Below are positions 8,458 through 16,274 of a stretch of DNA of 40,539 nucleotides, piece by piece. This DNA comes from JAWSUT01 sp033549345 (GTDB lineage Bacteria > Bacillota > Dethiobacteria > Dethiobacterales > Dethiobacteraceae). The stretch spans positions 1 through 40,539 of the forward strand of contig JAWSUT010000027.1 in NCBI GenBank assembly GCA_033549345.1, given 5' to 3'. The notes under the pieces are model-generated. The model was given only the letters and a program-made list of their open reading frames with translations, made no database searches and was not told the DNA's origin. Position 1 is the stretch's first letter. Each line of letters opens with the position of its first letter. A program made the position numbers and the translations under genes.

Positions 8458-9657
8458 TTACCCCTTCCATGCCGGCAGCGTTTTGCGGACCGGTTTGTCG
8501 CTGCGCAGTCCCAACGCGTAATCAGCCTGCATCAGTTTCTGAATCTCTCTTGTCCCTTCGTAAATGACAGCACCCTTGCAGTTTCTGTAATAGCGCTCTA
8601 CCGGATACTCATTGGAATAACCGTAGGCACCGTGTATCTCCACCGCATTGCCTGCGGCCTTCTCCGATGCGTCGCAGGCATACCATTTGGCCAGGGCGAC
8701 CTCACGTGTGTGCCGCAGGCCTTCGTTTTTCATCCAGCCGGCCCGCAGATAAAGGAGACGGGCAGCGTCGTAGTCTTTGACCATCTCAGCCAGCATTTCT
8801 TTGACTAACTGATGCTGCGCAATGGGCCGGCCAAAGGTTTCCCGCTCCTTGCTGTATTTCAAACATGCTTCCAGGCAGGCCCTTACCAGTCCGGTGGCAC
8901 CCGCCGCCACAGTATAGCGGCCGTTTTCCAGGGCACTCATGGCAATCTTAAACCCTTCCCCTTCTTCTCCCATCATATTTTTTGCCGGAACACGCACATC
9001 GCTCAGTGAAATCCAGCCGGTGTTGCCGGCACGCACACCCAGTTTGCCGTGAATGGTCCCGGTATTGATTCCCATTTCCCGGGTCACGATAAAACAGCTG
9101 AGGCCGCTGTGGTCACGTTTACGCTTCTTCTCCTGGTCTGTCCAGGCAAAAACAAGAAAGTTGTCCGCCACATCCGCCAGTGAAATCCACATCTTCTCGC
9201 CGTTTAACAGATAATCGTCCCCGTCTTTAACCGCAGTGGTCTGCAGGCCGACAACATCACTGCCTGCATTGGGTTCTGTGAGGCCAAACGTGGCAATGCG
9301 CTCTCCTTTGGCCTGCGGCACCAGGTACTTTTCTTTCTGCTCTTCTGAGGCCCAGGTCAGCATGGTCATGCTGTTTAAGCCCACGTGTACCGACATAATG
9401 ACCCGGATAGATGTATCCACGGCTTCCAGTTCCTCACACACCAGACCCAGGCTGATGTAATCCAGGCCCGAGCCTCCGTACTGCTCCGGAATACAGATTC
9501 CCAGCAGGCCCAGGTCAGCCATCTTGGACAGCACGGATCGGTCAAAATACTGCTTTTCATCATTTTCCGCGATGGTGGGTAAAACCTCGCGTACGGCAAA
9601 ATCCATCGCTGTTTTAGCAACCATTTCCTGTTCTTTTGTTATGGAAAATTTCATCAT
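8458..9657 (-). CDS. Acyl-CoA dehydrogenase (FAD-dependent)
   Basis: A 399-residue acyl-CoA dehydrogenase, probably the first gene of the long operon running to the left edge. FAD/substrate motifs are FGLTEPNAGSD and the C-terminal IYEGTREIQKLM with the probable catalytic base Glu; HGAYGYSNEYPVERYYRN precedes it. The enzyme makes a 2,3-enoyl-CoA from a short or branched acyl-CoA and passes electrons to an electron-transfer flavoprotein; no etf genes are present here. Length is typical. Two adjacent ATG codons form the start, with a GGGGGG site upstream. The YEG glutamate position fits short-chain or glutaryl/methylsuccinyl-type enzymes, but the chain length cannot be fixed by eye. Confidence 0.93.
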   Translation of the reverse strand: MMKFSITKEQEMVAKTAMDFAVREVLPTIAENDEKQYFDRSVLSKMADLGLLGICIPEQYGGSGLDYISLGLVCEELEAVDTSIRVIMSVHVGLNSMTMLTWASEEQKEKYLVPQAKGERIATFGLTEPNAGSDVVGLQTTAVKDGDDYLLNGEKMWISLADVADNFLVFAWTDQEKKRKRDHSGLSCFIVTREMGINTGTIHGKLGVRAGNTGWISLSDVRVPAKNMMGEEGEGFKIAMSALENGRYTVAAGATGLVRACLEACLKYSKERETFGRPIAQHQLVKEMLAEMVKDYDAARLLYLRAGWMKNEGLRHTREVALAKWYACDASEKAAGNAVEIHGAYGYSNEYPVERYYRNCKGAVIYEGTREIQKLMQADYALGLRSDKPVRKTLPAWKG

Positions 9658-9821
9658 TGTTGGCAGTACCCCCCACTAAACTGACTTTATACAATATCTA
9701 TAACGAAAAACTGCTAAACATGACCAATTTATTTGCTGCAGGAAAACATGTCATTCCCGGCTGCTGCTATAATAAACATGAACTAGACAAGTTCTATTAC
9801 GATTGACTGGAGGACGGGGAT
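9658..9821. promoter_or_regulatory. Divergent intergenic region between acd operon and DUF2284 gene
   Basis: This 164-base stretch must hold both promoters. On the plus strand a TATAAT is present at 9768-9773, at a suitable distance before the DUF2284 gene, though the -35 region is poor. On the minus strand a TATAAA-like box lies near 9688-9694. No sigma-54 -24/-12 pair with GG-N10-GC spacing was found in either direction. Confidence 0.4.
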
Positions 9822-10361
9822 ATGATAAACAAAGCTGAATTGGAGACATTATTTCAAAAACACGGGTTTACCGACTTTAAGTGGATTCGGGCCGAGAGCA
9901 TCCGGGTAGCACAATGGGTGCGCTTTCGCTGCATGTTTGGCTGCACAAACTATGGTAAAGGAGGCGCCTGCCCACCCAACGTTCCCTCCGTTGAGGAATG
10001 CAGGGAACTCATCTCTGAATACACGGATGTGGCGCTCTTCCACCTGACCAAAGCGGTCGACCGTCCCGAAGACCGTAAACCCTGGAGCAGGGAAATGTGC
10101 AAAAAGCTAAACATCCTGGAAAGAGAGGTCTTTCTGCAGGGATATTACAAAGCGTTCTTACTGGGTTTTGATTCGTGCGGCTACTGTGATGATTGCCCCG
10201 GCTCCAGGACAGAATGCAAATTGCCGGTCCAGTCCCGCCCCGGCGCAGATGCACTGGGCGTTGATGTATTTGCCACCGTGCGTGAGGCGGGGTACCCCAT
10301 TGAAGTGCTGGCTAATTACGATGAAACCATGCACCGCTACGCATTTCTCCTGGTTGAATAA
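9822..10361 (+). CDS. DUF2284 cysteine-rich metal-binding protein
   Basis: A 179-residue soluble protein with the DUF2284 pattern: CMFGCTNYGKGGACPPNVPS (with C-x3-C and ACPP) in the N-terminal third and CGYCDDCPGSRTECK near residues 126-141. The family is annotated as predicted metal-binding, probably iron-sulfur, and is common in anaerobes and methanogens, often near corrinoid or redox enzymes. Its biochemical role is unknown. The ATG is preceded by GGAGG. It is transcribed away from the acyl-CoA dehydrogenase operon and is followed by a strong bidirectional terminator, so it is monocistronic. Confidence 0.85.
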   Translation: MINKAELETLFQKHGFTDFKWIRAESIRVAQWVRFRCMFGCTNYGKGGACPPNVPSVEECRELISEYTDVALFHLTKAVDRPEDRKPWSREMCKKLNILEREVFLQGYYKAFLLGFDSCGYCDDCPGSRTECKLPVQSRPGADALGVDVFATVREAGYPIEVLANYDETMHRYAFLLVE

Positions 10362-10376
10362 TGGATTTGCAAACCA

Positions 10377-10418
10377 AAAAACAGGCACTGACCGCAGTTG
10401 CAGTCAGTGCCTGTTTTT
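10377..10418. terminator. Bidirectional rho-independent terminator
   Basis: A 16-bp perfect inverted repeat (AAAAACAGGCACTGAC and its complement) with a 10-base loop, ending in a T-run on both strands. It separates the convergent DUF2284 and creatininase-family genes. Confidence 0.92.
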
Positions 10419-10441
10419 TGTTGTTTACTGAAATAGTGTTT

Positions 10442-11356
10442 TTATTCCGGCAGCCGGTATAAAAATGATAAACCCCAGAGCATCGGCGTCGTCCTGACCG
10501 GTTCCCCGGCCAGTGCTTTGCGGAAAAACTCCATGGCTACAGCTGTCCTGGCCCTGAGCATCGCTTCCCCCGCCTCCGGAGAAGCTGAAGCGGGACAACC
10601 TACATAGGGACGTTTCCCCGGGTCTCCCACCCAGGCCAGCGTCCCGGCCAAATGCTCCAGATCCTTTGCCAGTCCCCGTGAAAACAGACGAACCAACCGG
10701 CCAAGCGCGAGCAGCAGTTTTCCGGCAGCCGGCGGATGATAGGGCGGTAACTCCCCTGCACTGCTGCGCACCTTATTAGCTGCCGCTGCCAGCATCAGTG
10801 ATGTTTCATTTGTGCCCGCGTGCGCATCGGCATCATCCCCGCAGCATCCGGCACAAAGTCCTGTTTGCTGCAGAAATGCAGGGTCATGCTGTACCATCAG
10901 CTTAAACTCGTGGTTGAACGAATTAATCAGGTAAAAGTCATACTTTTTCCACGCTTTTCTGGAAGCGGCCTCAATACCCATCTGGTGACGGGGGCCGCCA
11001 TGGTTATCGGCAAGAAAAAGATAGCGAAAGCCTTGCCCGGCCAGTGCTTTGACATAGCTGAGCAGAACACCTTTGACAAGGGGGGCAGGCACAGAAACTG
11101 ACCCTTTGACCGGCAGAGCATCCGCACCAAGGTACAGGGGCGGCATTTTGACCAGCGAGTATGCCGGAAATTCTTTTTGCAGTTGAATAATATACCGTTC
11201 AATCAACTGCAAAGAGATAAACACATCCGTACCCAAAGGCAAGTGGAAGCCATGCACTTCCAAAGGACTGAGGGCCATCAGAAAAATTGTTTTCTCCCTG
11301 TCCAGCGCTTCAATTTCCGGAAGTGTCATCTCGGCATATTCTCTGACCTCTGTCAC
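10442..11356 (-). CDS. Creatininase-family amidohydrolase
   Basis: A 304-residue member of the creatininase/creatinine amidohydrolase family (also holding formamide hydrolases and mycofactocin-maturation MftE). Metal ligands expected for the fold are visible: Glu and His in LEVHGFHLPLGTD near residues 33-44, the His of DNHGGPRHQ, and HAGTNETSLML. Substrates in this family vary from cyclic ureas to peptides, so function is open. The GTG at 11356 is favoured because GGGGGGA lies just upstream; an in-frame TTG exists at 11371. It follows the ketosynthase gene by about 20 bases and is followed by a terminator, so the two form a bicistron. Confidence 0.82.
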   Translation of the reverse strand: MTEVREYAEMTLPEIEALDREKTIFLMALSPLEVHGFHLPLGTDVFISLQLIERYIIQLQKEFPAYSLVKMPPLYLGADALPVKGSVSVPAPLVKGVLLSYVKALAGQGFRYLFLADNHGGPRHQMGIEAASRKAWKKYDFYLINSFNHEFKLMVQHDPAFLQQTGLCAGCCGDDADAHAGTNETSLMLAAAANKVRSSAGELPPYHPPAAGKLLLALGRLVRLFSRGLAKDLEHLAGTLAWVGDPGKRPYVGCPASASPEAGEAMLRARTAVAMEFFRKALAGEPVRTTPMLWGLSFLYRLPE

Positions 11357-11376
11357 CTGATTTCCCCCCAACAGGC

Positions 11377-12471
11377 TTAGTTGTCCGTTCCAAACGGCCC
11401 GCCCACACGGGGGCGGTTCATCAGCTCTCTGACAAGTTCCAGTCCGGATTTTTCACACGGCGGCAGCGCGATATCGGTAAAGCCCGCCGGCGTTACCCGC
11501 TCACCCCAGCGAATGACATGGGCGCTGTATGTCAGGCCGGCGCCAAATGCGGGCAACAGAATATGCATACCGGGCTGCACATGGCCTTCCTCAATGGCTT
11601 CCACCAGAGCAACCGGCGTGGTTGCTGAAGACATATTGCCATACTTGTGAATATTGACAAAAACCTTCTCGGGTGGGAGGCCGAAACGTTTGGCCACAGC
11701 ATCAATGATGCGCAGGTTTGCCTGGTGCGGCACAATCAGGTGGATCTCATCTTTGCTAAGGCCTGCTGTGGCAATAGCCTCCTCGGACGCCTCACACATC
11801 CCCAGCACTGCTTTTTTAAAAATCTCCTGCCCCTGGAAGTTCCACCAGATTGTGCCCAGAACCGTCCGGCCGTCAATGTAGCGCGTGCCCATGCCGTGTG
11901 CCCGCAAGATATCACGGGACTCGGCAAAGCAACCCAGTTTTTCAGCCAGCAGCCCCTCTTTTTTATCCGTCCCCTGCAGGACAAAAGCGGCGGCGCCGTC
12001 ACCAAAGAGTATCGCTACATTGCGGTCAGTCCAGTCCTGAACATTGGTGATAATTTCAGCACCGATGACCAACGCCGTACGGGCGGCCCCGGTCCGTATC
12101 ATGGCCGCTGCCATAGAAAGCGCATACATCCCGCTGGTACATGCGGAATTAAGGTCAAAGGCTGCAGCATTCTTGTTCCCCAGCAGCAGCTGAACCTGGG
12201 ACGCTGCATTGGGTACAACCTCATCCGGTGTACAACTGCCAAAAATAATCAGATCAACATCATCCGCTTCGATTCCCGCAGCTGCCAGCGCGCGGGCGGA
12301 CGCCACATGAGCCAGTGTACTGATGGGCACATGGGACACACGGCGCTCCTTCATTCCTGTACGGCTAACGATCCACTGATCATTGGTATCCAGAAAGGTT
12401 GAGATATCATCGTTCGTCAGCACGGCCGGCGGCATACATTTGCCCCAGCCCGTAATCTCTGCATATTTCAA
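11377..12471 (-). CDS. 3-oxoacyl-ACP synthase III (FabH)-like ketosynthase
   Basis: A 364-residue thiolase-fold enzyme with the FabH catalytic triad: Cys111 in NSACTSGM, His249 in VPHQANLRI and Asn279 in KYGNMSSATTP. FabH enzymes condense an acyl-CoA with malonyl-ACP or another thioester. It is about 35 residues longer than typical FabH, the extra length being a C-terminal tail. No other fatty-acid synthesis gene is near; instead it is coupled to a creatininase-family gene, so a specialised condensation or acyl-transfer is possible. Translation starts at TTG with AGGAGG seven bases before. It may also be a housekeeping FabH paralogue. Confidence 0.88.
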   Translation of the reverse strand: MKYAEITGWGKCMPPAVLTNDDISTFLDTNDQWIVSRTGMKERRVSHVPISTLAHVASARALAAAGIEADDVDLIIFGSCTPDEVVPNAASQVQLLLGNKNAAAFDLNSACTSGMYALSMAAAMIRTGAARTALVIGAEIITNVQDWTDRNVAILFGDGAAAFVLQGTDKKEGLLAEKLGCFAESRDILRAHGMGTRYIDGRTVLGTIWWNFQGQEIFKKAVLGMCEASEEAIATAGLSKDEIHLIVPHQANLRIIDAVAKRFGLPPEKVFVNIHKYGNMSSATTPVALVEAIEEGHVQPGMHILLPAFGAGLTYSAHVIRWGERVTPAGFTDIALPPCEKSGLELVRELMNRPRVGGPFGTDN

Positions 12472-12580
12472 TTCTACTCCTCCTGCCTCAACTTTTATCT
12501 CTTTTTATCTTCCTAAATAGACTCTATTCGGCACAATCATCAAAAAACCTACAGAAATAAAAACATTCCTAAAAATCAGG

Positions 12581-12618
12581 CAGCTGTGACAGTGGGGACG
12601 GGTCCACTGTCACAGCTG
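12581..12618. repeat. Palindromic REP-like element or terminator
   Basis: A 14-bp perfect inverted repeat (CAGCTGTGACAGTG / CACTGTCACAGCTG) around a 10-base loop GGGACGGGTC, in the gap between the MATE gene and the ketosynthase gene. It lacks a T-run. The layout resembles short extragenic palindromes dispersed in some Firmicutes genomes, but only one copy is visible here. The rest of this 226-base gap shows no gene. Confidence 0.55.
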
Positions 12619-12697
12619 AGAAATTGTAAATAATTACTAAAAAAAAGAAGTAAACCCTTCATCCTGAAAGGCAAATTTCTTTATTTCTATTCTGGAT

Positions 12698-14113
12698 TTA
12701 GTTTTGTACAGCACCCGGGCTCACCGCAGATAATGTCGCTGTTTTTGCTATGATCCCGCGATGATACACAAGTCCAAAAAGAAGTGCCGCCAGTACCTGA
12801 GTCCCTGCTACGGCAAACCAGACGCCCTCACTTTGCCAGCCCAGCCCGATGGCCAACAACCATGCCAGGGGTACCCTGATAAGCAACCAGGCCGTTGTTG
12901 TGATGTAAAAAGGTACCCTTGATTCCCCCGCTCCCTGCATAGCACGGGCGAGAATGAATCCGGCGGCGTGAAAGGGTAGTACTACCGCTAAGACCCTGAC
13001 AACCTCGGTGCCCAAGATGATTACTCTTTCTTCATTGATAAAGAACAACATCAGGTTGGGGGCAAAAATAAAAATAACGGCTGCCGGAATAATAATGGCC
13101 GCAGCGCCCAGCCCGGCACATCGCCAGCCGCTTTCATTGGCACGTCCGACATTCCCGTTTCCCAGATTAATGCCAACCAGGGAAGCAGCCGCCGCAGCCA
13201 ACGCAATCCCCGGCAAAAAGGCAAAGTCGTAGATTGTGAGGCCAAGATAGTACCCGGAAACAGCATACGTCCCATCCGCGGTACGGGCAAGCACCCCCAA
13301 GATCATTGAATTTGCACCAACCATGACAATCGACTGCAATGCAACAGGGATGCCCACCTTGAGAATGGCTCTGAGCCTGTCGGCATGGAACCGCAGCAGT
13401 TCATCGAGCCGGGGAGGTATAAAGTATGCTTTTTTCACCATAATGTTTATTGCCAGAAAGAAGGTAATCAGATGAGCCAGGACACTACCCATGGCAGCAC
13501 CTCTGATGCCAAAGGCCGGTATGAAACCCAGGCCGAAAATAAAAACATAATTGGCTGCAATATTGATTACATTTGCAAATAAATCCAGCTTCAGGGGTGT
13601 TTTGGTGTCACCGACCCCTTGAAAAACGGCCCAGATAAACACTTTTCCTGTTAAAAAGAACAAGCCACCCAGTAATATATGGATATAAACAGTGCCGTAC
13701 TCTAAAACTTCATGTTCAGCTCCCAGCAGGCTCAGTAAACTCCTGGAACTAAAAAGGCCGGTAATGGTAAACAACATACTGAAGGCAAACAAAATAATAA
13801 ATGTCTGAGCAGTGGCGGAAATCAAACCGTCGTTATCTTTTTGTCCAAAATAGCGGGCTACTGTTGCAGTGATTCCCGCCGCAAGGCCCCAGGCCGACAT
13901 GAACAAAAAAAGCATCAGCTGCTGTGAAAGACCAACAGCAGCCACCGCATTATTGCCAAGATACCCAACCATCTTCATATCCACAGCCGCCACCATACTA
14001 TGCAGCAGCATTTGTATAACCACCGGCCACGAAAGAAACCAAACCACGTTAAACATCTTTCCCGTTAGGATAAAGTCGCAGCGTTCCTCCCCGGGCGTAA
14101 TGAGTTCTTCCAC
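12698..14113 (-). CDS. MATE-family multidrug/metabolite efflux protein
   Basis: A 471-residue, twelve-helix transporter of the multidrug and toxic compound extrusion family, exchanging cationic or organic substrates against sodium or protons. Two homologous halves are visible, each opening with a PVVIQ/GIPVALQSIV-type helix; VDMKMVGYLGNNAVAAVGLSQQ is typical of the first half. I set the start at the GTG at 14113, which has GGAGG eight bases upstream and gives the normal family length. The open frame extends 88 codons further, but that part runs through a terminator hairpin (14258-14299) and cannot be coding. Substrate unknown. Confidence 0.88.
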   Translation of the reverse strand: MEELITPGEERCDFILTGKMFNVVWFLSWPVVIQMLLHSMVAAVDMKMVGYLGNNAVAAVGLSQQLMLFLFMSAWGLAAGITATVARYFGQKDNDGLISATAQTFIILFAFSMLFTITGLFSSRSLLSLLGAEHEVLEYGTVYIHILLGGLFFLTGKVFIWAVFQGVGDTKTPLKLDLFANVINIAANYVFIFGLGFIPAFGIRGAAMGSVLAHLITFFLAINIMVKKAYFIPPRLDELLRFHADRLRAILKVGIPVALQSIVMVGANSMILGVLARTADGTYAVSGYYLGLTIYDFAFLPGIALAAAAASLVGINLGNGNVGRANESGWRCAGLGAAAIIIPAAVIFIFAPNLMLFFINEERVIILGTEVVRVLAVVLPFHAAGFILARAMQGAGESRVPFYITTTAWLLIRVPLAWLLAIGLGWQSEGVWFAVAGTQVLAALLFGLVYHRGIIAKTATLSAVSPGAVQN

Positions 14114-14257
14114 AATCCGTACCTCCGGCAATATGTGAAAATGGATAATTTTTCTGAGCCTTACTATAATTCTTTTACAATTGTCAAAATCCTTTTTTGC
14201 CGTTTGCAAATGTTGGGCCAGACAGCCTGGGATGTTTGAGGCAAAATAACCAAAAGA

Positions 14258-14299
14258 AATAATACCCGCAGTGAGAATCATCTCCCTGCGGGTATTATT
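14258..14299. terminator. Rho-independent terminator ending the mutase/ligase operon
   Basis: A 14-bp perfect inverted repeat (AATAATACCCGCAG and its complement) with a 14-base loop. It lies eight bases after the stop of the small open frame at 14307-14450 and upstream of the MATE start. On the minus strand it ends in a short T-rich run. Confidence 0.85.
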
Positions 14300-14306
14300 T
14301 TTGTAA

Positions 14307-14450
14307 CTACGAAAGCAACACAATGATGCCAATGCTGAGAAGAAGTGACGCTTCACTGATTTTCTCCACATTACCAAACCAACTGTAATCTATTTTTAAA
14401 ATGGGAATCAAAATTGTGGCCGCACCTAACAGATAGAACAAGTCGGGCAC
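14307..14450 (-). CDS. Possible 47-residue two-helix membrane peptide
   Basis: A short frame starting at GTG 14450 with no good Shine-Dalgarno site (AGGCAGG lies about 13 bases away). The peptide has two hydrophobic segments, LFYLLGAATILIPIL and SLLLSIGIIVLL, separated by a polar stretch with DYSWFGNVEK. Its stop is only eight bases before the operon terminator and 37 bases follow the ligase stop, so it occupies exactly the space between the last gene and the terminator. That position and the ordered hydrophobic pattern argue for a real small membrane protein; no family is recognised. A degraded end of a longer gene is the alternative. Confidence 0.45.
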   Translation of the reverse strand: MPDLFYLLGAATILIPILKIDYSWFGNVEKISEASLLLSIGIIVLLS

Positions 14451-14486
14451 ATTCTTTGGGAATGCCTGCCTGTTTAGCTAAATATA

Positions 14487-15833
14487 TCAGCGGTTGTCAA
14501 AAACCCGCTTTGCCTTTGAAATTGCTCTTTCCAGTGTTAGGGGTTTGAGCACTTCCACAGCGAAACGGATACCCGTGGCATTTTTCAGTTTCACTTCGGC
14601 AGCCTTTTGCAGCGCCGCCAAATGCTGCGGCATTTCATGGGCAGGCACATTGTTGTAATAAACAGGGTTGTATTCCACTTCGACTGTGGCATGGTCCATA
14701 TGTCCCTTCTTTTCCAAAACAATACGGAATTCTACGCCTGTGCCGGGAACCTCGAGCAGTTCTTTTTGCACAGCACTGGGATATACATTGGCACCGCGGA
14801 TAATCAGCATATCATCAAGCCTGCCGTAGACGCCATCCGGCAGGCGTGGATAGGTACGGCCGCAGACACAGGGTTCATACGTCATCTTTGATTCATCCCC
14901 GGACCAAAAACGGATCATCGGCTGTGACTCCCTTTCCAGATGGGTATACACCAGCCCGCCGCTTGTCAGTTCGGGTACAGGCTCGTTCGGGTTATCTTTA
15001 CTGACAATTTCCGTGTAAACTGCGTCGTTAAAGACGTGCATACCCGCACGCTCCTCACACTCACAGTTTGTGGTCCACGGTGTCATCTCAGACGTTGTGG
15101 CACAGTCGGCAACACTAATACCCCAGCCTTGACCGATTGCTCTTTTGGTTGCCGGAATCCCGGCACCCGGTTCTCCGATAAATATTCCCATACGCAACGG
15201 AGACGCCGCCGTATCACGCCCCTGATGTTTTGCGGTCTCCAGCATATGCAGACAGTAAGACGGTGTTGAAATCAAAACTGTATTGCCCAGATGCCACATC
15301 AGATTTAACTGCCGTTCCGTTTCTCCGGAACCGATGGGAAAAGCCGTGGCGCCAATCTTCTCCACACCGATTAAGGAGCCCCAGCTGCCGATAAAGAGAC
15401 TGAAGTGAGTTGCCAGGTGTACTTTATCAGTCGGCCGGATTCCCGCAGCCCAGAAACACATGGCGTGAACCTCGGCAACGTGGTCCCAGTCTTTTTTGGA
15501 TATGGCATAAAATGTCGGCTTGCCGGTGGTACCCGAGGAACCGTGGATGCGGACAATGGGGGAAAGCCCGGATCCGAGATAATTGCCGAAAGGAGGATAC
15601 TGCTCCTGGCTCTCCCGCAGCATATTTTTTTTGACGACCGGAATTTTCGTTGTGAAATCCTCCAGAGTTTTCACATCATCCGGCTTAACGCCCGCCCTGT
15701 CATACAAGTCTCTGTAAAACGGAATTTCATGATAAACGTAGTGCAGCTGCTTTTTTATTTTTGCCAGGATAATTTTCTCACGATTTTCCCGGGGCATGGT
15801 TTCTCTTTCCTCATCCCAGTAACGCTTATACAT
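14487..15833 (-). CDS. Phenylacetate-CoA ligase-like acyl-CoA synthetase (AMP-forming)
   Basis: A 448-residue adenylate-forming ligase of the PaaK family, which activates a carboxylic acid with ATP and CoA. The phosphate-binding loop is HGSSGTTGKPTFY (around residue 99), with ATTSEMTPWTTNCE and the hinge region YGRLDDMLIIRGANVYPSA later; the C-terminal domain closes with the ISKAKRVFDNR lysine region. It is 33 bases downstream of the mutase small subunit and is read from the same sigma-54 promoter. PaaK relatives accept aryl and branched or unusual acids, so the substrate is likely the free acid of the mutase substrate (inference), not necessarily phenylacetate. Start ATG has GGGAGG seven bases upstream. 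Confidence 0.9.
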   Translation of the reverse strand: MYKRYWDEERETMPRENREKIILAKIKKQLHYVYHEIPFYRDLYDRAGVKPDDVKTLEDFTTKIPVVKKNMLRESQEQYPPFGNYLGSGLSPIVRIHGSSGTTGKPTFYAISKKDWDHVAEVHAMCFWAAGIRPTDKVHLATHFSLFIGSWGSLIGVEKIGATAFPIGSGETERQLNLMWHLGNTVLISTPSYCLHMLETAKHQGRDTAASPLRMGIFIGEPGAGIPATKRAIGQGWGISVADCATTSEMTPWTTNCECEERAGMHVFNDAVYTEIVSKDNPNEPVPELTSGGLVYTHLERESQPMIRFWSGDESKMTYEPCVCGRTYPRLPDGVYGRLDDMLIIRGANVYPSAVQKELLEVPGTGVEFRIVLEKKGHMDHATVEVEYNPVYYNNVPAHEMPQHLAALQKAAEVKLKNATGIRFAVEVLKPLTLERAISKAKRVFDNR

Positions 15834-15866
15834 GTTTCTACCTCCCTCAAATTTGTTTACTTGAGA

Positions 15867-16256
15867 TTAACCGGTATTTGCCTTAATCTCCGAGACAAAG
15901 TCCCCCAGTGTGTCAAGGGGCTCTCCCGGTGTGTAAACACAGGCTACACCCAACTCGTGAAGTTTCGCTTTGTCCTGCTGTGGTATCGTTCCGCCCAGAA
16001 CCACAGGAATATCCGTCATCTCCATCTCCTGAAGCAGTTTCATAAACCTGGCCATTAGTATGATATGGCTGCCGGAGAGCATGCTGATACCAATCATGCA
16101 GGGGTCTTCCTGAACAGCGGTTTCAACCAGTTCTTCAGGAGTCTGGTTGCCCACATAAACAACCTCATACCCTTTTTCCATTAAATATTTTGCTACCACG
16201 GCAGCACCTCTCCAGTGAGCATCCAAACCTAGCTTGCCAAGCAAGATTTTACGCAT
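15867..16256 (-). CDS. B12-binding small subunit of acyl-CoA mutase
   Basis: A 129-residue cobalamin-binding domain like the small subunits of isobutyryl-CoA and 2-hydroxyisobutyryl-CoA mutases. The base-off/His-on motif D-x-H-x-x-G is present as LDAHWRG, with His14 the cobalt ligand; SGSH and VVLGGTIP follow in the positions expected for the nucleotide tail pocket. The family usually has DGHDRG, so the Trp and Ala here are variants. The ATG at 16256 has AGGGG eight bases upstream; a GTG three codons earlier is less well placed. It is 18 bases after the large subunit. No MeaB-type G-protein chaperone gene is seen. Confidence 0.92.
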   Translation of the reverse strand: MRKILLGKLGLDAHWRGAAVVAKYLMEKGYEVVYVGNQTPEELVETAVQEDPCMIGISMLSGSHIILMARFMKLLQEMEMTDIPVVLGGTIPQQDKAKLHELGVACVYTPGEPLDTLGDFVSEIKANTG

Positions 16257-16274
16257 TTGCGGCACCCCTTTCGT

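Noticed and set aside
9720..9760. Possible -24/-12 promoter for the acyl-CoA dehydrogenase operon
   Set aside because: Candidate GG and GC pairs are 9 or 11 bases apart instead of 10, and the GG element is mutated in the best one.
14114..14377. N-terminal extension of the MATE protein (88 codons)
   Set aside because: It runs through a strong terminator hairpin and is not hydrophobic; the GTG at 14113 with GGAGG gives the normal family length.
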